Source: FEN-1219 sp964503125 (GTDB lineage: Bacteria > Pseudomonadota > Gammaproteobacteria > Steroidobacterales > Rariloculaceae). From it: a DNA stretch of 64,000 bases. Below are positions 8,544 to 15,798 of this stretch, piece after piece (position 1 is the first letter of the stretch; every line of letters begins with the position of its first letter). Both the position numbers and the translations under genes were made by a program. The notes under the pieces were generated by a model that saw nothing but the letters and a program-made list of their open reading frames with translations, had not been told where the DNA came from and ran no database searches. The DNA is taken from NCBI GenBank assembly GCA_964503125.1, contig CAZCZE010000012.1:40895-104894 (forward strand), in the 5' to 3' direction.

Positions 8544-9071
8544 CTACGGGCGGCAGCTTGCGGGCAGGTATTCGGGGGGCACGGTCGGGGCGATATAGGC
8601 GGCCGAATTGAGGCCGCCTACGGTGCCGATCTCGTTCAGGCCGGGGGGTGCCGGAGCCGCACCGCAACGCCAGACGACGCTGAGGTCCGCAGTCTCGTAC
8701 GGCGTCAGCGTGAGGGTCAACCCGTTGATCAGCGTGTTTGCGTCGTTCCCGAAGGTGACCACGAGCACGCCGTTGTCGACGTTGACCGACGTGACGTAGC
8801 GGCCGCTCGAGTCGGTCGCGTTCGGGGAAAGACCCGCGGCCGCGCGATCGGCGGGCGCCTGGCCGTCTTCGAGGAACGCGGCCGCGACGGGATATTTCGC
8901 GGACGCGGCCAATGAGAGGCCCTCGGTGACCTGAGCGCGGATCGTGTAGTTCTGATACGCCGGGATGGCTATCGAAGCGAGGACGCCGATGATCGCCACG
9001 ACGATCATGAGCTCGATCAGCGTGAAGCCGGTCTCGAAGTCGCGATGCGCGGCCCTAAAGCGGAGGTTCAT
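8544..9071 (-). CDS. type IV pilin (PilA/PilE-like)
   Basis: Major-type pilin precursor, 175 residues. A 15-residue leader ends in Gly15, followed by the prepilin peptidase site and N-methylated Phe16 of FTLIELMIVVAIIGVLA, with Glu20 (the +5 Glu) present. The hydrophobic helix continues to IAIPAYQNYTIRAQV, typical of gammaproteobacterial pilins, and a C-terminal Cys pair (WRCG ... ASCRP) can form the D-loop disulfide. ATG 9071 has a GGAG ribosome site. It lies 34 bp downstream of a 94-residue hypothetical gene and upstream of the Pro-rich membrane protein. No other pilus-assembly genes are in the window, so it may be a minor or orphan pilin. Confidence 0.92.
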   Translation of the reverse strand: MNLRFRAAHRDFETGFTLIELMIVVAIIGVLASIAIPAYQNYTIRAQVTEGLSLAASAKYPVAAAFLEDGQAPADRAAAGLSPNATDSSGRYVTSVNVDNGVLVVTFGNDANTLINGLTLTLTPYETADLSVVWRCGAAPAPPGLNEIGTVGGLNSAAYIAPTVPPEYLPASCRP

Positions 9072-9105
9072 CGGGGACTCCAGTGCAATGGTTCAATCGC
9101 GGCGT

Positions 9106-9390
9106 CTAGCGCTGTGTCGCGACGCCCGAGTCGGCATAGACGACGGGGACTTGTTTCCGCTCGGCGTAGCTCGTCGCGAAGCCGAGGGCGGCGTGGGCGG
9201 TCATGCGCAGACGCGTCACCAAGGTCTTGACGCGTTTCTGCGTTGTGCCGGCCTTGGTCTTGTCGGTCACGCGCTCGATCGTCGCGAGCACGACCGTGTC
9301 GTCGAGCGGGTCCGTGTCGGTGTGGACCCGAATGTAGTCCTGTTCCGGACAAGCCGAAGATGGCGGTGCCGCGAGCACTCGCACTTCCAT
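9106..9390 (-). CDS. hypothetical protein, 94 residues
   Basis: Small protein of unknown function. I take ATG 9390 because a strong ribosome site (GGAGGA, 6 nt spacing) precedes it; the open frame extends upstream without a better start. The sequence is soluble-looking (MEVRVLAAPPSSACP ... TDTDPLDDTVVLATIERV), with a basic TQKRVKTLVTRLRM helix and no signal peptide or membrane segment. It is the first gene of a probable unit with the pilin (34 bp apart). A complex inverted repeat (9414-9472) lies just upstream in its promoter region. No homologue is recognised. Confidence 0.5.
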   Translation of the reverse strand: MEVRVLAAPPSSACPEQDYIRVHTDTDPLDDTVVLATIERVTDKTKAGTTQKRVKTLVTRLRMTAHAALGFATSYAERKQVPVVYADSGVATQR

Positions 9391-9413
9391 GTTCGTTCCT
9401 CCGCCTGAGCCGA

Positions 9414-9472
9414 TACCGCATAAGAATGAGCAAGACGCATGCCACGTACGTGGTTGCGCCATTCTTGCGGTA
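9414..9472. repeat. nested inverted repeat upstream of the 94-residue gene
   Basis: Outer arms TACCGCATAAGAATG (9414-9428) and CATTCTTGCGGTA (9460-9472) are complementary apart from a 2-nt bulge, and the loop contains a perfect 12-bp palindrome CCACGTACGTGG (9442-9453). The whole element could form a cruciform or a long mRNA leader hairpin for the minus-strand gene starting at 9390. A further 6-bp hairpin, CTGACG/CGTCAG, lies at 9498-9514. Operator, RNA leader, or REP-like remnant are all possible. Confidence 0.5.
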
Positions 9473-9560
9473 CGCGCGGAGGTTATGTTCAGTCCGGCTG
9501 ACGGGGCGCGTCAGTAACTGCCGCAATGGCTCTTGACAAAATCCGGGGGAGCAAAGTGGT

Positions 9561-9698
9561 CCTGCTCTTGCGACATGCAGCGATCCTTGGCGCGCCGGGA
9601 AATGCCCCTACTCTTGCGACCTGCAGCGATCCTTGGCGCGCCGGGAAATGCCCCTACTCTTGCGACCTGCAGCGATCCTTGGCGCGCCGGAAAATGCT
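9561..9698. repeat. three tandem copies of a 46-bp repeat
   Basis: Three direct, head-to-tail units at 9561-9606, 9607-9652 and 9653-9698, period 46 bp, differing at only a few positions (CTGCTC/CTACTC, ACATGC/ACCTGC, GGGAAA/GGAAAA). Each holds the palindromes CTGCAG (as ATGCAG in copy 1) and GGCGCGCC. A partial fourth unit degenerates after 9698. The period is not a multiple of 3, and no frame across it looks like protein. The array lies in a ~400-bp intergenic stretch (9391-9792) between the 94-residue gene and the RRM gene's terminator. There are no spacers, so it is not CRISPR. Confidence 0.85.
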
Positions 9699-9734
9699 CC
9701 TGCATTTCCGGCATGCCGGCCATCCATGGCCGGC

Positions 9735-9764
9735 AAAAAAAAACGCCACATCGCTGTGGCGTTT
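9735..9764 (-). terminator. Rho-independent terminator of the RRM gene
   Basis: A perfect 10-bp stem AAACGCCACA (9741-9750)/TGTGGCGTTT (9755-9764) with a 4-nt loop is followed, read on the minus strand, by nine T residues (A run 9735-9743). It lies about 30 bp downstream of the RRM protein stop codon. On the plus strand only three T follow the stem, so it acts mainly on minus-strand transcription. Confidence 0.9.
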
Positions 9765-9792
9765 CTCGTGTTCGAAGGTGTGTTCGCTTCGC

Positions 9793-10122
9793 TTACCAGC
9801 GATCGCGCCCGCCACCGCCACCGCCGCCGCCGCCGTAGCCGCCGCGGCCACCGCCGCCGCCGCCGCCGCCCGGGGCCTTCGGCTTCGCTTCGTTGACTTT
9901 GATTTGGCGACCGTCGAGCGAGGTGCCGTTCAGTTGCTGAATCGCAGCTTGCGCTTCGGCGTCGCTCGACATTTCGACGAAGCCGAAGCCTTTGCTCTGA
10001 CCGGTATCGCGATCGCTGATGATGGAAACGGAATCAACCGTACCGCATTTGCTGAATGCTTCGCGGACGCTTTGATCGGTTGCGGAATACGGCAAGTTGC
10101 CGACGTAGAGTTTTCTGCCCAT
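9793..10122 (-). CDS. glycine-rich RRM RNA-binding protein
   Basis: 109-residue single-RRM protein. RNP2 is LYVGNL (5-10) and RNP1 is KGFGFVEM (44-51), both with the aromatic residues that stack on RNA. The RRM ends near residue 85 and is followed by a low-complexity glycine tail with short RGGYGG elements and a GRDRW end, as in bacterial and cyanobacterial Rbp proteins thought to act as RNA chaperones, often cold-inducible. The ribosome site AGGAGG sits 6-7 nt before the ATG. The gene is monocistronic, ending at a strong intrinsic terminator. About 150 bp upstream of it (10123-10270) hold no gene, only its promoter region. Confidence 0.92.
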   Translation of the reverse strand: MGRKLYVGNLPYSATDQSVREAFSKCGTVDSVSIISDRDTGQSKGFGFVEMSSDAEAQAAIQQLNGTSLDGRQIKVNEAKPKAPGGGGGGGGRGGYGGGGGGGGGRDRW

Positions 10123-10270
10123 GGTTACCTCCTAAAGGTAGCGCTCGCTCAAGAGCACTTAGGCACCATGCCAAGCAGACTCATTGGAAGCGATCGACGG
10201 ACGGCAGGATCATACGGATTTACGCTTCCGGAAACCAGGGGAGGGGCATATTTCCTGTATTTCCAGGCGG

Positions 10271-11470
10271 TTACTGTGCCGGCTCGATGCGCAAAATGGC
10301 CCCGTCCTCGTCGTCGACGAGCACGTAGAGGAGCCCGTCCGGGCCTTGCCGGACGTCGCGCATGCGGTGCCGCCAGTCGGTCAACAGCGCTTCGCGCCGC
10401 AGCTCCTCCATGCGCTCGTTGAACAAGATGCGTTGGATCTGACCGGTGCCGATGATCTCGCCCGTGCGCAGCCCGCCGACGAATACGTCGCCTTGCCACT
10501 GCGGCAAGCGATCGCCCGTGTAGAACGCGAGGCCCGAGACTGCGATCGACGGCATCCAGTAGACGATCGGATCGATGAAGCCTTCCTGCTGGAACTTCTG
10601 CGCGTGCCACGGCCCTTGATACGTGCGTCCGAGGCTCACGACGGGCCAGCCGTAATTGCCTCCGGGCACGAGGATGTTGATCTCGTCGCCGCCGTTCGGC
10701 CCGTTCTCGCTCTGCCAGATCTGCTGCGTGGCCGGGTGCACGGCGAGCCCGAGCGTCGTGCGATGCCCGAGCGTATAGATCTCGGGCAGAAACCCCGCGC
10801 GGCCGACGAACGGGTTATCGTTCGGGACGCTGCCGTCTTCGTTGAGGCGCAGGATCTTGCCGGCGTGCGTCGCGGGATCCTGGGCATCGCCGCCGGCCGT
10901 CGACATATAGATCTTGCCGTCGGGGCCGAAGATCATGCGCGAGACGGTCCCGGAATCCGGTTGCGTCACGAACAAATCGCGGACGTCCTCGAGCGCGCTC
11001 CCGTTCCAACGCCCGCGCGCGAGCGCGAGAGCACCCTTGTCGTCCGGCAACCCTTTGTGATAGGTCAGATAGACGTAGCGGTTGCCGGCGAAGCGCGGAT
11101 GCAGCGTGACCTCGAGCAGGCCCGAGCGCCGCAGCGGCTTCACTTCCGGTGCCCCGGCAACGGGCTGCGGATCGAGCACGCCGCCGCGCACGACGCGCAG
11201 GCCGCCGTGCGTTTGCGTCACGAGCCAGACGTCGTTCGGCAGGAACGCGATGCTCCAAGGATGCGAGATGCCGCGCGCGACGACCGAGACGCGGATCCGC
11301 ATGCCTTCGGCCGTCGCGTACTCGACGGGTCGATCGGGCAGCGGCGGGATCGGCAGCTCGGGCGCCACGGGGATGCCGTTGGCGAACGGTACCGTTTGTT
11401 GCGCGCTCGCGGCCGCGACCGCGAGCAGCGCGAGCGCGAGCTGCTGCACCGTACGAAAGCCAACGGTCAT
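10271..11470 (-). CDS. PQQ-dependent soluble sugar dehydrogenase (GSDH family)
   Basis: Periplasmic six-bladed propeller that oxidises an aldose or related substrate with PQQ. 399 residues with a signal peptide (MTVGFRTVQQLALALLAVAAASAQ). Typical family marks are SHPWSIAFLP, GLLEVTLHP, YLTYH, RMIFGPDGKIYMSTA, AGKILRLNEDGSVPNDNPFVG, SENGPNGGDEIN, GGNYGWPVVSLG and RQGPDGLLYVLVDDEDGAILRIEP. ATG 11470 starts the signal peptide. A paralogue is encoded at 53212-54477. The gene follows the hydrogenase-like operon on the same strand but is separated by 133 bp containing a 16-bp palindrome, so it is probably a separate unit. Natural substrate unknown. Confidence 0.9.
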   Translation of the reverse strand: MTVGFRTVQQLALALLAVAAASAQQTVPFANGIPVAPELPIPPLPDRPVEYATAEGMRIRVSVVARGISHPWSIAFLPNDVWLVTQTHGGLRVVRGGVLDPQPVAGAPEVKPLRRSGLLEVTLHPRFAGNRYVYLTYHKGLPDDKGALALARGRWNGSALEDVRDLFVTQPDSGTVSRMIFGPDGKIYMSTAGGDAQDPATHAGKILRLNEDGSVPNDNPFVGRAGFLPEIYTLGHRTTLGLAVHPATQQIWQSENGPNGGDEINILVPGGNYGWPVVSLGRTYQGPWHAQKFQQEGFIDPIVYWMPSIAVSGLAFYTGDRLPQWQGDVFVGGLRTGEIIGTGQIQRILFNERMEELRREALLTDWRHRMRDVRQGPDGLLYVLVDDEDGAILRIEPAQ

Positions 11471-11548
11471 ACGCACGAATCCCCCGGCGGTTCGCGAGCT
11501 TAGCACCTTGAACCTCCGCGCACCGAGCGCCACGCGGTTGCGAATGAA

Positions 11549-11564
11549 CTGGCTCATGAGCCAG
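11549..11564. promoter_or_regulatory. 16-bp perfect palindrome between Ehr array and sugar dehydrogenase
   Basis: CTGGCTCATGAGCCAG is its own reverse complement. It lies in the 133-bp gap between the last Ehr-type gene and the start of the minus-strand dehydrogenase (11470). No T run follows, so an operator for the dehydrogenase is a better guess than a terminator. Confidence 0.35.
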
Positions 11565-11603
11565 CGTAGGCGTGGGCCGGCGCCGCGCGTCGGGGCGCGC
11601 GAG

Positions 11604-12122
11604 CTACGCGGCGGCGAGCAGGTACAGCAAGCCACGCAATAGCTCGAGCGGCGTCGGCGGGCACCCACGGATGACTAGATCGACGGGGACGACCTTCGCC
11701 ACGGCGCCGACGCAAGCGTAGCTGCCTTCGAACGCGCCGCAGCCGGCGGCGCAGTCGCCGACTGCGACCACCCATTTTGGCGCGGCCGTCGCCGCGTAGG
11801 TGCGCTCGAGCGCTTCGCGCATGTTGTGCGTCACCGGTCCAGTCACGAGCAGAAGGTCGGCATGGCGCGGCGAGGCGACGAAACGCACGCCGAAGCGCTC
11901 GAGATCGTAGAACGCGTTGCTGAGCGCGTGGATCTCGAGCTCACAGCCGTTGCAGGAGCCCGCGTCGACCTGGCGAACCGCGAGGCTCGTTCCGAGCTCG
12001 CGGGCGATCGCGCCGCGCAGCTCGGGGCCCAGCGCTTCCAACACCGGATCGGGCTCCGGCACGGCCGGACGCGCCTCCGTCACCGGGCGCGAGAACAAGT
12101 TCTTGACGAGACGGCGGCGCAT
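11604..12122 (-). CDS. Ehr-type complex copy 1, NuoB/HyfI-like [4Fe-4S] small subunit
   Basis: 172-residue peripheral subunit that would hold the N2-type [4Fe-4S] cluster next to the large subunit at the membrane interface. Four cluster ligands are visible: the CxxC of AGSCNGCELEIHAL, the Cys of VGDC, and the Cys of RGCPPTP; GDCAAGC adds an extra cysteine. It is most like HyfI/HycG and the NuoB family. The start at ATG 12122 is chosen over a TTG 33 bp upstream. It is the last gene of the six-gene set, 47 bp after the large subunit. Unlike E. coli hyf, no two-[4Fe-4S] ferredoxin subunit (HyfH) lies between the large and small subunits. Paralogue at 18866-19393. Confidence 0.85.
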   Translation of the reverse strand: MRRRLVKNLFSRPVTEARPAVPEPDPVLEALGPELRGAIARELGTSLAVRQVDAGSCNGCELEIHALSNAFYDLERFGVRFVASPRHADLLLVTGPVTHNMREALERTYAATAAPKWVVAVGDCAAGCGAFEGSYACVGAVAKVVPVDLVIRGCPPTPLELLRGLLYLLAAA

Positions 12123-12169
12123 GACTCTCTCAGCGGCGCCTTGCCGTGCGCGCAACCGTGCCGAGGCGA

Positions 12170-13681
12170 CTACAGATCATGGCCCGAATACGAGCAGTTG
12201 AACGACTTGTTGCAGAGCGGGAAATCCGCGACGATGTTGCCTTCGATCGCGGCTTCGAGCAGTGGCCATTGGAACCACGAAGGGTCGCGCAAGTGACAGC
12301 GCTCGATCCGGCCGCCGCTCGCCAATCGGACGTAGGCCAGGACATCGCCGCGAAAACCCTCGATCAAGACCGTCGCTTCACACGGCTCGGTGGCTCCCGG
12401 CATCGCGACCCGAATCGGGCCGCCCGGCAGGCTCAAGAGCAGCTTGTCGATCAACTCGATGCTCTCTTGCACCTCTTCGATGCGAATCCAGACGCGCGCG
12501 TCGACGTCGCCCTCCGACCGGAGCGGAACGCGTGGGACCATCGTGTCGTAAGGGGCGTACGGCAGGTCGCGACGAGCATCGAACGAGCGGCCCGAACCGC
12601 GCCCGACGTAGCCGCCCGCTGCGAAGCTGTCGGCAAGATTCGGTTGCAGAATCCCGGTCGAAACGGTGCGATCCTGGAGCGATGCGGTGTTGTCGTAGAG
12701 CTCCACGAGCTCCGGAAAGCGTCTGCGGATCGTCCGCACGAGGGTGTTCAGTGCTTCGCGACCTGTGTCGGCGAGGTCGTGCGCGACTCCGCCCGGAACG
12801 ATACGGTCCATCATCAACCGATGGCCGAACGCGCTGGCCGCCGCGCGCAAGGTCTGCTCGCGCAGGATGCCGTACTCGGCGTGCAGCAGCGAGAACGAGG
12901 CGTCATTGCAGATCGCGCCGATGTCGCCGAGGTGATTCGCGACGCGCTCGCACTCGGCCATCACCCCCCGCAACGCGAGCGCTCGAGCCGGCACCGCGAC
13001 CGCGAGCGCGCGCTCGGCCGCGCCCGCGAACGCCCAGCCGTAAGCGACCGTGCTGTCGCCCGACACGCGCGCCGCAACGTGCGCCGCTTGCTCGAGGTTC
13101 CTCCCCTCGATGAGCTTCTCGATACCCTTGTGCACGTATCCCAAGCGCTCCTCGAGCCGCACGACCGTCTCGCCGTGAGCCGTGAACCGAAAGTGGCCGG
13201 GCTCGATGATCCCCGCGTGCACGGGGCCCACGGGAATCTGGTGCAGGCTCGGGCCGTGCGCCGGAAGAAACTCCGGCCGGCGCGGCGCGCTCGTGCACGG
13301 GCCGGCAGCCTCTCCCAAAGGCGTGCCGACAGGCCAGCGCCCATGATCCAGCCACGGCCGCCGATCCGGCAACGCGGTGAGCTCGATGCCGAACAGGTCT
13401 TGCAGCGCGCGCTCCGGGCGTATCGCCGCCGCATGAAATACGCCGAGCGACGCCGCACGCCGCTCCACGACTTCTTGCGAGAGCACGGCGAGCTCGTGCG
13501 AACGCACGTCGTAGATCGCCGCGTGCACTTCGGCGCGGTCGCCCCAAAGACCGAGCAGTGCGAGCTTCCCTTCCATCAAGGCCTCACCGAGCGCGCGCCA
13601 GCCCTCCTTCGGCGCACGCCGGCGCGGATAGCCGCGGTGCGCAGCCACGAGCGGCCAGTGTCCACTCAGGGTTTTCAGCAT
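12170..13681 (-). CDS. Ehr-type complex copy 1, large subunit (HyfG/NuoCD-like) lacking Ni-Fe ligands
   Basis: 503 residues: a NuoC-like N-terminal part (to about 145) and a NuoD/hydrogenase large-subunit domain beginning PVGPVHAGIIEPGHFRF. In true group-4 hydrogenases, RxCGxC and DPCxxC bind the Ni-Fe site. Here the first is RVSGDS (205-210), both Cys replaced by Ser, and the second is NKSFNC (491-496), leaving only Cys496. No DPC occurs and no C-terminal maturation peptide is present. The protein therefore cannot build a normal Ni-Fe centre and belongs with 'energy-converting hydrogenase-related' proteins. RLEERLGYVHKGIE and ERIANHLGD-like helices are retained. The reaction catalysed is unknown; quinone or other redox chemistry, or purely structural coupling, are options. 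Confidence 0.85.
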   Translation of the reverse strand: MLKTLSGHWPLVAAHRGYPRRRAPKEGWRALGEALMEGKLALLGLWGDRAEVHAAIYDVRSHELAVLSQEVVERRAASLGVFHAAAIRPERALQDLFGIELTALPDRRPWLDHGRWPVGTPLGEAAGPCTSAPRRPEFLPAHGPSLHQIPVGPVHAGIIEPGHFRFTAHGETVVRLEERLGYVHKGIEKLIEGRNLEQAAHVAARVSGDSTVAYGWAFAGAAERALAVAVPARALALRGVMAECERVANHLGDIGAICNDASFSLLHAEYGILREQTLRAAASAFGHRLMMDRIVPGGVAHDLADTGREALNTLVRTIRRRFPELVELYDNTASLQDRTVSTGILQPNLADSFAAGGYVGRGSGRSFDARRDLPYAPYDTMVPRVPLRSEGDVDARVWIRIEEVQESIELIDKLLLSLPGGPIRVAMPGATEPCEATVLIEGFRGDVLAYVRLASGGRIERCHLRDPSWFQWPLLEAAIEGNIVADFPLCNKSFNCSYSGHDL

Positions 13682-13684
13682 GGG

Positions 13685-15139
13685 TCAGTCTCCGAGCATC
13701 GCCGCAACATTACGAAACCACTCCACGATCGGCGCCGGCAAATAGATCCCTCCCACGCCCACGATAACGAGGTGAATGATCATCGGTGTGAGGCGGTACG
13801 CGGGCAGGTTGTGCCGTTTCTCGGACGGGCCGAACGCCAGACCGTGAAGGCGCAGCATCAAGGCACTGAATGCGATTAGTATGCCGACGACGAGCGGGAC
13901 GGCCAGCCACGGGGCGCGAGCGAACGTCGACGTGACGAGCAGAAACTCCGCGGTGAACACGCCGAAGGGCGGCATGCCGGCGATCGCCGCGACGGCGGCG
14001 ACCAGCAACCAGCCGAGGAGCGGATGGCTGTGCGTGAGACCGCGGATATCCGCGATGCGCTGTGTCCCCTCGAGCTGCGAGATGTAGCCGACTCCGAAGA
14101 AGATGCCCGATTTCGTGAGACTGTGCATCACCATGTGCAGCAATCCCGCGAAATTCGCGAGCGCGCCGCCGAGTCCGAAGGCTAGCGTGATGATTCCCAT
14201 GTGCTCGATCGAGGAGTACGCGAACATGCGTTTGATGTCCCTCCGCCGAAAGATCATGAATCCCGCGAATAGCAGTGACAGCAACCCCAACGCGACCATC
14301 ATCGGACCCGGGGAAATCACGGCCGGATTGCCCGCCATGATCAACTTGAAACGCAGCAGCGCGAACAACGCGACGTTGAGCAGCAAGCCCGAAAGCACCG
14401 CCGAGATCGGCGTCGGACCCTCGGCATGCGCGTCGGGGAGCCAAGCGTGCAGCGGCGCCAAACCCACCTTGGTTCCATAGCCGAGCAGCAGGAACACGAA
14501 GGCCAAGTTGAGCAAGGCCGGGTCGAAGGCCGCCGACCCGGCCACGAGGCGGTCCCACGCCATGGCCACGACGCCTTGGCCGAGCTGCTCCTGCGCGGCG
14601 AGATAGACGAGGATCGTGCCGAACAGCGCGAGCGCAATGCCGACGGAGCCGAGGATGAAGTACTTCCACGCGGCTTCGAGCGCCGCGTTGGTCCGATAGA
14701 TCCCGACCATTACCACGGTCGTCAGCGTGGCGGCTTCCACCGCCACCCACATGAGCCCGATGTTGTTCGACACGAGCGCAACGTTCATCGCGAGCATCAG
14801 GAGCTGGTACATGCCGTGATAGAACCGCAGGTCGCGGCGCTTCAAGCGCCTGCCTTGCAGCTCGTGCGCGATGTAGCCCGCGCTGAACAGGCTCGTGGTG
14901 AAGCCGACCAGCGCGCCGACGATCAAAAAGACGGTGTTGAAGTCGTCGACGATGAGATAGAGCGTCGGCTCGGGGCGATGCGTGTAGAGCAGCGCGGCGC
15001 TCGTGAGCGTGAGCGCGCAGAAGGCCACGTTGAGTGCCGCCGACAAGCGGTAACCCGGGATCGCAGCGAGCAGCAAGGCTCCGAGAGCCGGAACGCCGAG
15101 GAGTCCCCACAGCGCCAAGACGCCGATCGAGGTACTCAT
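13685..15139 (-). CDS. Ehr-type complex copy 1, HyfF/NuoN-like antiporter subunit
   Basis: 484-residue Mrp-antiporter-type membrane subunit with about 14 predicted helices. Channel residues are visible in VAVEAATL (TM5 glutamate), WKYFILGS, GYGTKVGLAPLHAWLPDAHAEGPTPISAVLSG (TM7 lysine and following helix) and KRMFAYSSIEHMG. It should carry one H+ or Na+ path. The ATG overlaps the HyfE-like stop (ATGA), and 3 nt separate it from the large-subunit start, so the order E-F-G is tightly coupled. The longer open frame upstream of 15139 is a shadow of the HyfE-like gene. Confidence 0.88.
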   Translation of the reverse strand: MSTSIGVLALWGLLGVPALGALLLAAIPGYRLSAALNVAFCALTLTSAALLYTHRPEPTLYLIVDDFNTVFLIVGALVGFTTSLFSAGYIAHELQGRRLKRRDLRFYHGMYQLLMLAMNVALVSNNIGLMWVAVEAATLTTVVMVGIYRTNAALEAAWKYFILGSVGIALALFGTILVYLAAQEQLGQGVVAMAWDRLVAGSAAFDPALLNLAFVFLLLGYGTKVGLAPLHAWLPDAHAEGPTPISAVLSGLLLNVALFALLRFKLIMAGNPAVISPGPMMVALGLLSLLFAGFMIFRRRDIKRMFAYSSIEHMGIITLAFGLGGALANFAGLLHMVMHSLTKSGIFFGVGYISQLEGTQRIADIRGLTHSHPLLGWLLVAAVAAIAGMPPFGVFTAEFLLVTSTFARAPWLAVPLVVGILIAFSALMLRLHGLAFGPSEKRHNLPAYRLTPMIIHLVIVGVGGIYLPAPIVEWFRNVAAMLGD

Positions 15140-15798
15140 TCCGTCTCCCCGCGCGACATGTCGAGCGCCTGGAGCTCGACCGTGTCGAACCGCTCGCGGA
15201 TGCGGAACAGGAAGATGCCGATGACGATGAAAGCGATCAGCACGGAGAATGCGACGCTGATCTCGACGACCAGCGGCATGCCCCGGGCGCCCGTCGCCGC
15301 GAGCACCAGCCCGTTTTCGAGCGACATGAAGCCGATCACTTGGCTGACGGCGTTGCGGCGCGTCACCATCATCAGCAGTCCGAGCAGCACGATCGAGAGC
15401 GCGAACGCGAGGTCTTCGCGCACGAACGCGCCGGCGGACACCGTGACAGGCAGCATGACGACGATCGAGAGCGCCACGAGTGCGATGCCGAACAACATCG
15501 TGGGCCCGACGCTGACGACGTTCTCGATGGAGCGATGAATGCCCAAGCGCACGACGATCCGGTGCAAGGTCACCGGAATGACCACTCCTTTGAATACCAG
15601 CGCGATCACGGCAGTGATGAAGAGATGCGGCGCATTCTGCAGGTAGGCCTGCCAGCCGACCGAGAAGGACAGCACGCACGCGTGCAGCGCGAAGACATTC
15701 AGCAGCGCGAACATGCGGTCTTGATAGAGCAGCAGGAAGCTCACGAGAACCATCGAGCCCGCCAGCAGGTGCGCAATATCGGAATCGAGCGCGGTCAT
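15136..15798 (-). CDS. Ehr-type complex copy 1, HyfE-like membrane subunit
   Basis: 220-residue membrane protein with about six or seven helices, resembling HyfE, which combines NuoK-like and additional helices. Features are FLLLYQDRMFALLNVFALH near the N-terminus, VFKGVVIPVTLHRIV, the RRNAVSQVIGFMSLENGLVLAATG segment with its conserved glutamate, and a hydrophilic C-terminus (RIRERFDTVELQALD). Start and stop overlap both neighbours by ATGA junctions, fixing the start at 15798. Paralogue at 22415-23083 shares the same order and the SQVxGFxSxENG motif. Confidence 0.85.
   Translation of the reverse strand: MTALDSDIAHLLAGSMVLVSFLLLYQDRMFALLNVFALHACVLSFSVGWQAYLQNAPHLFITAVIALVFKGVVIPVTLHRIVVRLGIHRSIENVVSVGPTMLFGIALVALSIVVMLPVTVSAGAFVREDLAFALSIVLLGLLMMVTRRNAVSQVIGFMSLENGLVLAATGARGMPLVVEISVAFSVLIAFIVIGIFLFRIRERFDTVELQALDMSRGETE

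Noticed and set aside
9561..9698. Possible CRISPR array
   Set aside because: The 46-bp units are directly adjacent without spacers and there are no cas genes.
10184..11503. 439-codon open frame antisense to the sugar dehydrogenase
   Set aside because: Same reason: biased composition and no family, while the minus strand carries clear GSDH motifs.
12146..13879. 577-codon open frame antisense to the copy 1 large subunit
   Set aside because: High GC leaves long open frames opposite real genes; this one is Arg-rich without domains and mirrors conserved hydrogenase-like codons.
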